Below are positions 53,925-63,309 of a stretch of DNA of 64,000 nt, one piece after another (the stretch's first letter is position 1; each line of letters begins with the position of its first letter). A model generated the notes under the pieces. The model was not told the origin of the DNA and searched no databases. It was given only the letters and a program-made list of their open reading frames with translations. A program made the translations under genes and the position numbers. Source of the stretch: Myxococcales bacterium (GTDB lineage: Bacteria; Myxococcota; Polyangia; Nannocystales; Nannocystaceae); the NCBI GenBank assembly GCA_016793465.1, contig JAEUJW010000015.1, positions 1 through 64,000 on the forward strand, written 5' to 3'.

Positions 53925-56767
53925 ATGGACCCCGTATCGAGCGAGAACGACGCACTGACGGACCTGCTGGTCAAGGCGCGACCGGAGCAGACGGACTTCT
54001 TCGCCCAGTCGCTGCGGGCGAAGGTCCAGCGCAGCCTGGTGGGCGCGCCGGGCGAGCCGTTCCGGCTCGGGCGCTTCACCGTGCTGGGGCCGCTCGGCGG
54101 CGGCGGCATGGGCGTGGTGTTCGTCGCCTACGACCCGGACCTCGACCGCAAGATCGCCCTCAAGGTGCTGCGCAACCGCGGCGAGCCTGGCCGGCGCGAG
54201 GTCCTGCGCGAGGGGCGGGCGCTGGCCCGGCTGAAGCACGCCAACGTGGTCGCGGTGTACGAGGTCGGCGTGATCGACGACCGCGAGTTCGTGGCGATGG
54301 AGTACGTCGAGGGCGAGACCCTGCGCGAGTGGCTGCGCGAGCCGCGGCCCGCGGCCGCGATCCTGGCCCGGCTCGTCGAGGCCGGGCGCGGGCTGGCGGC
54401 GGCCCACGCGGTCGACCTGGTCCACCGCGACTTCAAGCCGGAGAACGTCGTCATCGACGCGGCCGGCCACGCGCGGGTCATCGACTTCGGGCTCGCGCGC
54501 CCGCTCGCCGACCTCTCGGGGAGCCTCGGCGAGGACCCGGACGCGCGCGGCACGACCTCGCTGCACGGCGGCACGCCGGCCTACATGGCGCCCGAGCGGC
54601 TCGGCGGGGCCGCCGGCGATCACGCCGCCGATCAGTACTCGTACTGCGTGACCTGCTGGGAGGCGCTGTTCGGGGTGCGACCGACCGACAAGCGCGCCGG
54701 TCCGGCCGCCCCGCGCAGCGCTCCGGCGTGGCTGCGACGCGTGCTCGAGCGGGGCCTCGTGCCCGATCCGGCCCGGCGCTGGCCGTCGATGGCGGCCCTG
54801 CTGGCGGCGCTCGAGCGCGGGGCCCGGCGGGTGCGGCTGCGCCGGGCGGCGCTGGTGGTGCTCGCTGGCCTGGCCGTGGGCGCGGCGCTCGAGGGCCTGC
54901 GGCGCCGCGACGTCGCCCGGCGGGTGGCCGCGTGCGCGGCGAGCGGCGCCGACATCGACGCGGTCTGGACCGCGGACGCGCGCCGGCGCCTGCGCGAGGC
55001 CTTCGCGGCGACCGGGGTCGGCTTCGCCGAGGCGACGGTCGAGCGCGTGCTGCCGCGGCTCGACGCCAAGGCGGCGGCGTGGCGGCAGGCGCGGACCGAG
55101 GCCTGCCTGCGCGCCGACGTCGAGGCGCGCTGGGACGCCGACACGGCCGCGCGCGCGGGCTTCTGCCTCGAGGACCAGCAGATGGACCTGGCGGCGCTCG
55201 TCGGCGAGTTCGCGCGGGCCGAGCCCAACACCCTGCGGCACGCGGTGCGGGCGGTCGACCTGCTGAAGCCGCCGGCGAGCTGCCTCGACGAGGCGCTCCT
55301 GGAGCGCCAGCCGAGCCCGCCGGAGGGCGGACACGAGGCCACCCGGGCGGCCCGCGCCGAGCTGTCGCGGGCCCGCTCGCTGAGCCTCGCGGGCAAGTTC
55401 CCGGCGGCCCTCGAGGTCGTGCGGGCGGCGCGGGTGCGCATCGAGGCGGCGCCGGCCTGGCCGCCGCTGTGGGCGACCGCGCGGGGCATGGAGTGCGCCA
55501 GCCTCGAGGAGACCGGCTCGTACGCGGACGCCGAGGCGGCGTGCATGGACGCGTACTTCGCGGGGGCCCGCGCGGGCGCGTGGTCGGTGGCCGCCCACGC
55601 GGCCACGCTGCTGGCTCGCGCCTGGCCCGCTTCGACGACGGCCGGGTGTGGTCGCGCCACGCCGAGCTGGCCCTCGACAACGCCGGCGAGCGCGGCACCC
55701 AGGCGGAGGCGCGCTGGCTGAGCAGCACCGGTCTGGTGTACGAGGACTCCGGCGCGCCCGACGAGGCCCGCCCGCTGTACGAGCGGGCCCTGGCGATCCG
55801 CGAGGCCAGCCTCGGCGCCGACCACCCCGAGACGGCGCACAGCCTGTACGACCTCGGCTACCTGCGCTTCAACGCCGGCGACTACCGCAGCGCGCGGGCC
55901 GTGCACGAGCGGGTGGTGGCGGCGTGGGAGCGGGCCTACGGCCCCGATCACCCGCACGTGGCCATGGCCCTGTCGACGCTCGGCAACACCTACTCGGTGG
56001 TCGGCGAGTACGCGGCGGCGCGGCCGCTGCAGGAGCGGTCGCTGGCGATCGCCGAGCAGGCTCTGGGGCCCGACCACCCGTCGGTCGGGTCGTCGCTCAC
56101 CAACCTCGGCATCGTGCTGGTCAACCTCGGCGCCCACGCCGAGGCCCGCGCGGCGTTCCAGCGCTCGCTCGCGATCCGCGAGGCGCGGCTCGGCCCCGAC
56201 TCGTTCGAGGTCGCGGACGCCCTGTGCACGCTCGCCGACGTCGACTACCGCACCGGCGCGTACGGCCCGGCCATGGCCGCCGCGCTGCGGGCCCGGGCGG
56301 TCTACGAGCGGGCGCTGGGGCCCGGGCACCGCAGCGTCGCCAACGCGCTGCTGCTGATCGGCAACATCCACGCGCGCGCCGGCGAGGTCGAGCTGGCCCG
56401 GCCGCTCTACGAGCGGGCGCGGACGATCGTCGAGGCGACGCTGGGACCCGAGCACCCCGACGTGGTCGAGGTGCTGGTCGCCCTCGCCGAGCTCGACCTC
56501 GCGGCCGGGCGCGCGGGCGCGGCCCTGCCGCTGCTCGAGCGCGCGGCGACCCTCGCCGACGCCCATGCGGGCACCACCTACGACGAGTTCGAGGCCCACT
56601 TCGCGCTGGCCCGGGCGCTCGTCGCCACCCGCGGGGACCGCGAGCGGGCCCTCGCCGAGGCCGGCGCGGCGCGCGACGGCTTCCGCGCGCTCGGCCCGGG
56701 CAAGGCGCGCCAGCTCGCGGACGTCGAGCGCTGGCTGGCCGAGCAGGCGTCGGCCCGCGCGCCGTGA
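53925..56767 (+). pseudogene. Ser/Thr kinase-TM-TPR gene split by a -1 frameshift
   Basis: Two frames make one kinase-TPR gene. From 53925 the first frame codes a kinase domain (about 48-305: LGPLGGGGMGVVF, IALKVL, HRDFKPEN, IDFGLAR, GTPAYMAPE), a TM helix (about 310-325) and the Cys-containing block seen in the other kinases. Sense ends near 55620 (ATLLAR) and stops at 55721. The second frame carries on from LARFDDGRVWSRH through TPR-like repeats (YERALAIREASLGADHPE, ERSLAIAEQALGPDHPS) to 56767. One base appears to be missing near CGCGCCTGG (55617-55625; CGCCGCCTGG would restore LLARRLARFDD). No slippery heptamer is present. It may be a recent mutation or a sequencing error. Repaired length is about 947 residues. 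Confidence 0.82.
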
Positions 56768-56787
56768 GCCGCGGCCGGCGGCCGACG

Positions 56788-56824
56788 ACCTGGCCCGCGG
56801 GACAGCCTGTCCCACGGGCCAGGT
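56788..56824. terminator. Bidirectional hairpin between convergent genes
   Basis: Two 18-base arms (56788-56805 and 56807-56824) are reverse complements with one mismatch (a G-U wobble on the minus transcript), separated by one base. The inner core is GGGACAG/CTGTCCC. It sits 21 bases after the kinase-TPR stop and four bases before the stop of the convergent DUF1348 gene. Confidence 0.75.
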
Positions 56825-56827
56825 GCG

Positions 56828-57292
56828 TCACAGGCCGAGCTCGCCGAGGCCCGGGTGGTCGTGCGGGCGCGGCCCGAGCGGCCAGTGGAACCTGCGCTCG
56901 TCGGCGGTGATGCGCACGTCGTTGATGCTGGCCTCGCGCCGGCACATCAGGCCCTCGGCGGTGAACTCCCACTGCTCGTTGCCGTGGGCGCGCAGCCACT
57001 GGCCGCGCTCGTCGTGGCACTCGTAGACGAACCGCACGGCGATGCGGTCGGCGGTGAACGCCCACACCTCCTTGATCAGGCGGTAGTCGCGCTCGGCCTG
57101 CCACTTGCGGGCCAGGAACGCCTCGATCGCGGCGCGCCCGCGGAAGAACTCGGAGCGGTTGCGCCAGCGGCTGTCCGGCGTGTACGCCAGGGCGACGCGG
57201 GCGGGGTCGCGGGTGTTCCAGGCGTCCTCGGCCATGCGGGCCTTGAGCGCGGCGGTCTCGGCGGTGAACGGGGGCAGGGGCGGGCGGCTCAT
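56828..57292 (-). CDS. DUF1348 (nuclear transport factor 2-like) protein
   Basis: 154 residues, the family length. DUF1348 is an NTF2-like cone fold with unknown activity. Characteristic stretches are '[40 protein letters not shown]', '[21 protein letters not shown]' and '[17 protein letters not shown]'. The conserved '[10 protein letters not shown]' end is present. It is cytoplasmic, with no signal. It is flanked by two of the GGGACAG hairpins. Confidence 0.9.
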   Translation of the reverse strand: MSRPPLPPFTAETAALKARMAEDAWNTRDPARVALAYTPDSRWRNRSEFFRGRAAIEAFLARKWQAERDYRLIKEVWAFTADRIAVRFVYECHDERGQWLRAHGNEQWEFTAEGLMCRREASINDVRITADERRFHWPLGPRPHDHPGLGELGL

Positions 57293-57344
57293 GCGGGGCC
57301 ATCATGCCACGACGCCGGGGCGCTGCGGTCCGCGGGCCCCTGGA

Positions 57345-57358
57345 TGTCCCTCGGGACA
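57345..57358. promoter_or_regulatory. Short TGTCCC/GGGACA hairpin in a divergent promoter region
   Basis: TGTCCC, two bases, GGGACA lies between two divergent starts (57292 and 57413). It shares the core of the terminator-like hairpins at 56788 and 58753, but its position between divergent genes means it cannot be a simple terminator for either. It may be an operator or a transcript-end signal read from outside. Confidence 0.35.
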
Positions 57359-57412
57359 GGTGATCCGCGCCGGGCTACCGCGGGCGCCGGCGTTCGGGTA
57401 GCGTGGCGGACC

Positions 57413-58741
57413 ATGGCCCCCGCGCTGCCCGTGCCCCCACGCCCCCGATCGCCCGCGCTCCTGTCCGTGGCCGCCGCGTGCGCGCTCGCCTGCGGCGACG
57501 CGGGCTCCGCCGAGGCCAGCGATCCGGGGACCGGCGCCGGCCCGACGTCGGGCGACCCGCCGACGAGCGCGAGCGGCGAGCCGTCGACCGCCGGCTCGAG
57601 CGGCCCGGCCGCGACCGCGCCGACGACCGCGGGGGAGGCCACCAGCGAGACCACCGGCGCGGGCCCGACGACCGCGGCGACGGACGCCGACGCGACCGCG
57701 GCGAGCGGCGAGGACAGCAGCACCGGCGCGCCCGCGAAGTGCCCGCCGGTGTCGCCGACCGCCAGCGCGGTGTGCGTCGAGGGCCGGCAGCTGCTGGTCG
57801 GTCGCCGCGTCGACGGCGCGCTCGCGCCGGTGCAGCCCTACGCGATCGAGGGCGTGTGCTGGGCGCCGACCAGCATCGGCGAGGCCAACACCATGGGCTA
57901 CGCCGACTACTACGTGCAGTACGGCGGGCTCGACGCGCCGCTCATCGAGGCCCTCGGGGCCAACACGCTGAAGACCTACGACCCGTTCGCGCAGACGCCC
58001 GAGGCGCTGGCGCTGCTCGACGACCTGCACGCCCGCGGGATCATGGTGGCCATGTCGGTCATCGTCTACCACGGCGACGCCGGGCCCAAGAACTACCTGG
58101 CGGCCGTCGACTACTTCAAGGACCACCCGGCGATCCTGATGTGGATCGTCGGCAACGAGTTCAACTACAACAACATGTACGGGGCGCCCGACCTCGACGC
58201 GGCGACGGTCATCGTCAACGACGCGATCGCGGCGATCCACGCCGCCGACCCCGACCACCCGGTCGCGGTCGGGCACGGCGAGGTGCCCACGCCCGAGCGC
58301 TACGCGGCCGTGCCGGACGCCGACATCTGGGCCATCAACCTCTACCCGGCGCTCGACCTCGAGTCGCGCTTCGTGGCCTGGCCCGGGCTCAGCGACAAGC
58401 CGATGTTCGTCAGCGAGTACGGCGCCGACGCCTTCAACAACATGACCGACGCGGAGGACCAGGCGGCCCAGGCCGAGGCGACCGAGGTCCTGACCCTGCA
58501 GATCGGCGACCACCTGAGCGCCGACGACCCGCGCCGGGCCTGCCTCGGCGGGACCATCTACGCGCTCACCGACGAGTGGTGGAAGGCCGAGGGGCCCATC
58601 GACCAGCACGACAACGGCGGCTTCCCCGGCGGCGTCCACCCCGACGGCTTCGCCAACGAGGAGTGGTGGGGCCTGATGGACGTCGCGCGCACGCCGCGGC
58701 AGGCGTACACGGCGCTGCAGGCGATCTACGGCGCGCCGTGA
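57413..58741 (+). CDS. Glycoside-hydrolase-like (TIM-barrel) lipoprotein
   Basis: 442 residues. A signal ending ALAC (SVAAACALAC) is followed by about 85 residues of Ser/Thr/Gly/Ala linker. The catalytic domain resembles GH2/GH5-type barrels: 'IEGVCWAPTSIGEANTMGYADYYVQYGGLDAPLIEALGANTLKTYDPFA', the acid/base candidate Glu in MWIVGNEFNYN and the nucleophile candidate Glu in KPMFVSEYGADAF. Related proteins are glucan- or glucanosyl-active, but the substrate is not shown. It may help degrade external polysaccharides. The stop is followed by a strong palindromic terminator. Confidence 0.75.
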   Translation: MAPALPVPPRPRSPALLSVAAACALACGDAGSAEASDPGTGAGPTSGDPPTSASGEPSTAGSSGPAATAPTTAGEATSETTGAGPTTAATDADATAASGEDSSTGAPAKCPPVSPTASAVCVEGRQLLVGRRVDGALAPVQPYAIEGVCWAPTSIGEANTMGYADYYVQYGGLDAPLIEALGANTLKTYDPFAQTPEALALLDDLHARGIMVAMSVIVYHGDAGPKNYLAAVDYFKDHPAILMWIVGNEFNYNNMYGAPDLDAATVIVNDAIAAIHAADPDHPVAVGHGEVPTPERYAAVPDADIWAINLYPALDLESRFVAWPGLSDKPMFVSEYGADAFNNMTDAEDQAAQAEATEVLTLQIGDHLSADDPRRACLGGTIYALTDEWWKAEGPIDQHDNGGFPGGVHPDGFANEEWWGLMDVARTPRQAYTALQAIYGAP

Positions 58742-58752
58742 GCGGGCGCGGG

Positions 58753-58778
58753 CGCGGCTGTCCCCGGGGACAGCCGCG
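58753..58778. terminator. Perfect 26-bp palindromic terminator between convergent genes
   Basis: A perfect palindrome, 13 bases per arm, centred between 58765 and 58766 with core GGCTGTCCCCGGGGACAGCC. It starts 11 bases after the glycoside-hydrolase stop and ends two bases before the stop of the convergent lipid kinase gene, so it can serve both strands. It belongs to the same CTGTCC/GGACAG hairpin set as 237 and 56788. Confidence 0.78.
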
Positions 58779-58780
58779 GG

Positions 58781-59677
58781 TCAGGCCTCGGCCGGGGCGC
58801 GCACCCGCAGGCTGCGCGGGCGGCTGACGACGTGCAGCTCGGCCGCGTCGTGGGCCTCGCCGTCGATCATGAGGATCTGCGGGCTGGCCGGCGTCACCTT
58901 GATCTCGCGGGCCTGGAAGTGGCCGATGTTCTCGCGGTCGGCCTCGGACTCGCTGAGGGCGCGGGTGGCCAGGTGCAGGGCGGTGACCACGGCCTCGCCG
59001 AAGCCCTCGTAGTGGACGAGGGTGACGTCGAGCTGGCCGTCGTCGTCGACGATCTTCTCGGGGCCCTGGGCGAGGATGGTGGTCCGCGGGGCCATGTTGG
59101 CGATCGTCACGGCGCAGGCGGCGACGCGGTGGGTGACGCCGTCGACGACCATCTCGACCTCGAAGGGCGCGGTGTTCATGGCCTGGGAGACGGCCTCGAT
59201 GAGGTAGGCGAGCGGCCCGAGCCGGCGCTTGCGCGCGGGGTCGGCCTCGACGATGGCGGCGGCGTGCAGGCCCATGGCGGCCAGCAGGACCATGGTGCGG
59301 CCGTTGGCGATCGAGGTGTCGACGACGCGCTCGTGGCCGGCGAGGATCACGGCGCAGGCGCCCTCGACGTCGCGCGGGATGCCGAGGTGGCCGGCGATCG
59401 AGTTGGCGGTGCCCGCGGGGATCACTCCGAGCGACGCCTGCGTGCCGACGAGCGCCGAGGCGACCGCCGAGGTGGTGCCGTCGCCGCCCTGCGCGACCAG
59501 CAGCTCGGCGCCGTCGGCCAGGGCCTGGCGGGCCAGCGCGGCCGGGTCGCCGCCCGCCTCGCAGGTGTACACGCGCAGGTCGTAGCGCTCGGCGAGCAGC
59601 GCGGCGGCCCGCGCGTGGCTCTCCTCGCTCGCGCTCCCGCCGGCGGGGCAGTGGATCAAGGCGGCTTGTAACGGCAT
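58781..59677 (-). CDS. Diacylglycerol/lipid kinase family protein (YegS-like)
   Basis: 298 residues. It has 'ALIHCPAGGSASEESHARAAALLAERYDL' (the N(P)..GG strand with Cys-Pro in place of Asn-Pro), 'ELLVAQGGDGTTSAVASALVGT' (GGDGT), 'LGVIPAGTANSIAGHLGIP' (the P.GT.N motif) and the C-terminal 'ILMIDGEAHDAAEL'. It is a second, shorter lipid kinase unrelated in context to the one at 41828. Substrate unknown. It follows the sensor-kinase operon on the same strand with an 82-base gap. Confidence 0.88.
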   Translation of the reverse strand: MPLQAALIHCPAGGSASEESHARAAALLAERYDLRVYTCEAGGDPAALARQALADGAELLVAQGGDGTTSAVASALVGTQASLGVIPAGTANSIAGHLGIPRDVEGACAVILAGHERVVDTSIANGRTMVLLAAMGLHAAAIVEADPARKRRLGPLAYLIEAVSQAMNTAPFEVEMVVDGVTHRVAACAVTIANMAPRTTILAQGPEKIVDDDGQLDVTLVHYEGFGEAVVTALHLATRALSESEADRENIGHFQAREIKVTPASPQILMIDGEAHDAAELHVVSRPRSLRVRAPAEA

Positions 59678-59759
59678 CGGGGCGGGGAGTGTACGCGTGC
59701 GCCGCGGCGTGCGCGAGCGACGTGTGTGTCGGGGTGCTCGTCCGCGCCGGCGGACCGCG

Positions 59760-61292
59760 TCACGCGCCGGCGGTCCTGCGCGAGCGGACGCTGGCGAGCA
59801 GGCTCGTCAGCTGCTCGGCGTCGGCGGGCTTGACGAGGTGGGCGGTGAAGTTGGCGGCGCGGCTGGCCTCGCGCTGCTCGGGGGTGCCGTAGCCGCTGAG
59901 CGCGACGAGCGTGATGTCGGCGCCGCGCGGGTCGGCGTGGATGCGGCGGGCGACCTCGTGCCCGTCGAGGCCGGGCAGGCCGATGTCGATGATCGCGAGG
60001 TCGGGGCGCTCGGCGAGCGCGGCGGTGACGCCGGCGGGGCCGTCCTCGGCGCACACGACGTCGTGACCCCAGAGCGCGAGCAGGTCGGCGAGCGCGAGGC
60101 GGGCGTCGGCGTTGTCCTCGACGAGCAGGATGCGCAGCGGCGCGGCCGGCGGCGCGAGCCTCGCGGGCGCGGCCGCCGGCGGCGAGGCCTCGGTGACCCG
60201 CGGCAGGCGCACCTCGACGCGGGTGCCGCGGCCGCGGCCCTCGCTGCGCAGGCGGACGCGCCCGCCGTGGAGCTCGGTGAGCGCCTTGACGAGCGTGAGG
60301 CCGATGCCGAGGCCGCCCTGGCTGCGGTCGGTGGTCGCGTCGGCCTGGTAGAACAGGTCGAACACGCTGTCCTGGGCCGCGGGCTCGATGCCGAGGCCGT
60401 CGTCCTCGACGGTCACGACGGCGTCGTCGCCGTCGGCGCGCAGGCCGACGCGGATGGCGTCGCCGGCGCCGGTGTACTTGACCGCGTTGTCGAGCAGGTT
60501 GCTGAAGATCTGCAGCAGGCGGGTGGCGTCGCCGTCGACGGCGACCGCGCCGGGGATGTCGAGGCTGAGGCGGCGCGCGTGGCCGGGGATGTCGACGGTG
60601 AGGTCGGTGGCCTGGGCGAGCAGGGCGGCGAGGTCGAGGCGCTCCTTCTGCAGCGCGGTGACGCCGCGCATCACCCGCGACACGTCGAGCAGGTCGTCGA
60701 CGATGCGCGCGAGCTGGCCCGACTGGCGGGTGGCGATGTCGCGGGCGCGGCCCTCGATGGCGTCGCGGGCGGGGTAGCGGGTGAGCACGGCCAGCGCGGT
60801 CGAGACGGCGGCGAGCGGGTTGCGCAGCTCGTGGGCCAGCATGGCCAGGAACTCGTCCTTGCGGCGGTCGGCCTCGGCGAGCGCCTCGGCGCGGCGCAGC
60901 TGGGCCGTCTCGCGCTCGCGCAGGCGCAGCAGCGAGCGCACGGTCGCGACCAGCTCCTGGCCGGTGAACGGCTGGGCGAGGAAGGCGTCGGCGCCGTGCT
61001 CGAGGCCGTGGATCTTGTCCTCGATCGACACGAACGTGGCCGAGGTCTGGAGGATCGCCAGCGAGGCGGTCGCGGGGTCGGCCTTCAGCTGGCGGCAGAC
61101 CTCGGTGCCGTGGATGTCGGGCAGCTTGAGGTCGAGGATCATGAGGTCGGGCCGCAGCTTGCGCGCGCACTCGAGGGCCTCGCCGCCGGTGGCGCACTCG
61201 AGCACCTCGAAGCCGGCGCGGCTCAGCATGCGGGTGATGACGTAGCGCGCGGCGGCGCCGTCGTTGACGTTGCAGATCGTGGCTCCGGACAT
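59760..61292 (-). CDS. Hybrid sensor kinase, receiver-HisKA-HATPase-receiver
   Basis: 510 residues. An N-terminal receiver (about 5-118) has the phospho-acceptor Asp in LMILDLKLPD; its usual Lys reads Gln in FLAQPF, as in several receiver domains at the head of such kinases. The HisKA domain has FLAMLAHELRNPLAAV (phospho-His), followed by HATPase motifs NLLDNAVKYT (N box), VEDDGLGI (G1) and GGLGIGLTLVKAL (G2). A C-terminal receiver (about 385-505) has Asp in AIIDIGLPG and a Lys in LVKPAD. There is no TM helix, so it is a cytoplasmic phosphorelay protein. It is four bases downstream of the other hybrid kinase, in one operon. Confidence 0.92.
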   Translation of the reverse strand: MSGATICNVNDGAAARYVITRMLSRAGFEVLECATGGEALECARKLRPDLMILDLKLPDIHGTEVCRQLKADPATASLAILQTSATFVSIEDKIHGLEHGADAFLAQPFTGQELVATVRSLLRLRERETAQLRRAEALAEADRRKDEFLAMLAHELRNPLAAVSTALAVLTRYPARDAIEGRARDIATRQSGQLARIVDDLLDVSRVMRGVTALQKERLDLAALLAQATDLTVDIPGHARRLSLDIPGAVAVDGDATRLLQIFSNLLDNAVKYTGAGDAIRVGLRADGDDAVVTVEDDGLGIEPAAQDSVFDLFYQADATTDRSQGGLGIGLTLVKALTELHGGRVRLRSEGRGRGTRVEVRLPRVTEASPPAAAPARLAPPAAPLRILLVEDNADARLALADLLALWGHDVVCAEDGPAGVTAALAERPDLAIIDIGLPGLDGHEVARRIHADPRGADITLVALSGYGTPEQREASRAANFTAHLVKPADAEQLTSLLASVRSRRTAGA

Positions 61293-61296
61293 GGGC

Positions 61297-63309
61297 TCAC
61301 CCCGAGCTGGTGGCGTGCACGCCGGCCTTGGCCAGGGCGTCACGGATGCGGTTGATCGCAAGCTCGCGCGACAGGCTCTCCTTGGAGATCACGGCCTCGG
61401 CCTCGGCGAGCAGGCGCAGGCGGTCATCGGCCGCCAGCACGTGCGAGGTGATGATGATGACGGGGATCGAGCGGGTGCGCGGGTCGGCCTTCAGCTCGTC
61501 GAGGACGTCGAACGCGGTCATCCGGTCGAGCAGGAAGTCGAGGAAGATGACGTGCGGCCGGCGGGTGCGCGCGGCCTCGATGCCGGCGTGGCCGTCGGCG
61601 GCCTCGATGAGCTGGTAGGGGGTGTCGCGCAGGTGGCGGCGCATGATGTAGCGGGCGCGCTCGTCGTCGTCGACGACGAGGACCCGCGGGGCCGGGTTGG
61701 CGCGGGCGAGGCTGCGGAGCTTGCGGAGCAGGCGGTCCTGGTCGATCGGCTTCAGCCAGAACTCGTCGGCGCCGAGGGCCCGGGCCTTCTGCTCGCGGTT
61801 GGTCACGGTGACCACGAGCACCGGGATGTCGGCGGTGTGCGGGTTGCGCTTGATCTCCGCCAGGAAGCTCCACGACGTCTCGCTCTCCAGCACGATGTCG
61901 AGCACGATCGCGGCCGGCTTGGCGACGGCCAGCACGGCGCGCGCGGCCTCGAGGTCGCGCACCGGGACCACGTGGAAGCCGGCCATCGTCAGGTACTTCT
62001 CGTAGATGAAGATCGTCTTGCGGTCGTCCTCGACCACGAGGATCGAGGCCGGGCCGACCGGCTGCTCGGCGCTGCGGGCGCTGATGACCCGCATCTCCGA
62101 GGCCTCGGGGTGCACGCGGGGGACCTCGACGGTGAAGGTCGAGCCGACGCCGGGCTCGCTGTGCAGGCCGAGCTCGCCCGACAGCATCGCGGTGAGCTGG
62201 CGGGCCAGCGGGAGGCCGAGGCCGGTGCCGGGCAGGCGGCTCTGGCGCGGGCCCTCGACCTGCACGAACTCCTCGAAGACCTTGTCGTGCAGCTCGGGCG
62301 GGATGCCGACGCCGGTGTCGGCGACGCTGAAGCGGACCGTGGCGCCGTCGTCGACCGCCTCGGCGGTCACGCGCACGTGGCCGCGCTCGGTGAACTTCAG
62401 GGCGTTGGCCACCAGGTTGCGCAGCACCTGGGACAGCTTGCCGCGGTCGCTCTCGAGCTCGACGTCGGCGGGCGCGTCGACGAAGTCGAGGCTGACGGCG
62501 CCGCCCTCGGGGACCAGCGGGCGCAGCATGCCGCGCAGCGAGGCGACGAACTCCTCCAGGCCGAAGCGCCCCAGCCGCAGCGGGGCGCGGCCGGCCTCGA
62601 CGCGGGTCAGGTCGAGCACGTCGTTGACGAGCTGCAGCAGCTCCTCGGCCGACGAGCGGATGAACAGCACCTGCTTGCGCTGCTCGGGGGCGAGCGGGCC
62701 GTCGGCGCCGTCGGCGAGCAGCTGGGTGAGGCCGAGGATCGCGTGCAGCGGGGTGCGAAACTCGTGGCTGACGTTGGCGACCACGCGGGCCTTGATCTCG
62801 TTCTGGCGGTGCAGCTCGTCGGCGTGCTGGGCGACCTCGGCGTGCATCGTCAGGAGGCCGCTGTTGGAGTCGCGGAGGCTCTGCGTCATGGCGGCGAGCT
62901 CGCGGTGGCGGCGCTCGAGCTCGCGCTTCTGGGCGACGACCTCGCGGTGCAGGCGCACGCTCTCCTGCATGGCCTGCTCGACCGCGGCGACGGCCCGGGT
63001 GAAGACCTCGGGCACGGGGGTGGCGACCAGCCACACGCCGCCCTCGCCGTCGGGCGCGGCGGCGCAGGACAGGGTGGCGGGGCGGCCGTCGAGCACCACG
63101 GCCAGCTCCCAGGCGTCGACGCGGGCCGCGCCGGCGGCGGCCAGCAGGGCGTCGACGCGGGCCTCGCTGCCGGGGGTGCACAGCTGCCGCAGGCCGAGGC
63201 CGACGCGGGCGGCGAGGCGCTGGGCGGCCCGCTCGTCGCACCACAGCAGGCGGCCGTCGGCGGCGCAGCGCAGGGCGAGCTCGCTGCGGAGGTGGTCGGG
63301 CGGGCTCAT
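61297..63309 (-). CDS. Hybrid sensor kinase with PAS-like input and two receivers
   Basis: 670 residues. The first about 105 residues look PAS-like ('ADGRLLWCDERAAQRLAARVGLGL', 'WELAVVLDGRPATLSCAAAPDGEGGVWLV'). A coiled coil leads to HisKA (VVANVSHEFRTPLHAI) and HATPase (NLVANALKFTERG, VADTGVGIPPE, GTGLGLPLARQL). Two receivers follow: the first with Asp in AIVLDIVLES and Lys in FWLKPID, the second with Asp in VIFLDFLLDR and Lys in VISKESL. No TM helix is seen. The ATG overlaps the stop of the upstream gene (ATGA), and the next hybrid kinase is four bases downstream, so the phosphorelay is one unit. Confidence 0.92.
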   Translation of the reverse strand: MSPPDHLRSELALRCAADGRLLWCDERAAQRLAARVGLGLRQLCTPGSEARVDALLAAAGAARVDAWELAVVLDGRPATLSCAAAPDGEGGVWLVATPVPEVFTRAVAAVEQAMQESVRLHREVVAQKRELERRHRELAAMTQSLRDSNSGLLTMHAEVAQHADELHRQNEIKARVVANVSHEFRTPLHAILGLTQLLADGADGPLAPEQRKQVLFIRSSAEELLQLVNDVLDLTRVEAGRAPLRLGRFGLEEFVASLRGMLRPLVPEGGAVSLDFVDAPADVELESDRGKLSQVLRNLVANALKFTERGHVRVTAEAVDDGATVRFSVADTGVGIPPELHDKVFEEFVQVEGPRQSRLPGTGLGLPLARQLTAMLSGELGLHSEPGVGSTFTVEVPRVHPEASEMRVISARSAEQPVGPASILVVEDDRKTIFIYEKYLTMAGFHVVPVRDLEAARAVLAVAKPAAIVLDIVLESETSWSFLAEIKRNPHTADIPVLVVTVTNREQKARALGADEFWLKPIDQDRLLRKLRSLARANPAPRVLVVDDDERARYIMRRHLRDTPYQLIEAADGHAGIEAARTRRPHVIFLDFLLDRMTAFDVLDELKADPRTRSIPVIIITSHVLAADDRLRLLAEAEAVISKESLSRELAINRIRDALAKAGVHATSSG

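Noticed and set aside
55617..55721. Programmed ribosomal frameshift in the kinase-TPR gene
   Set aside because: No slippery heptamer or downstream hairpin is seen; a one-base deletion explains the change.
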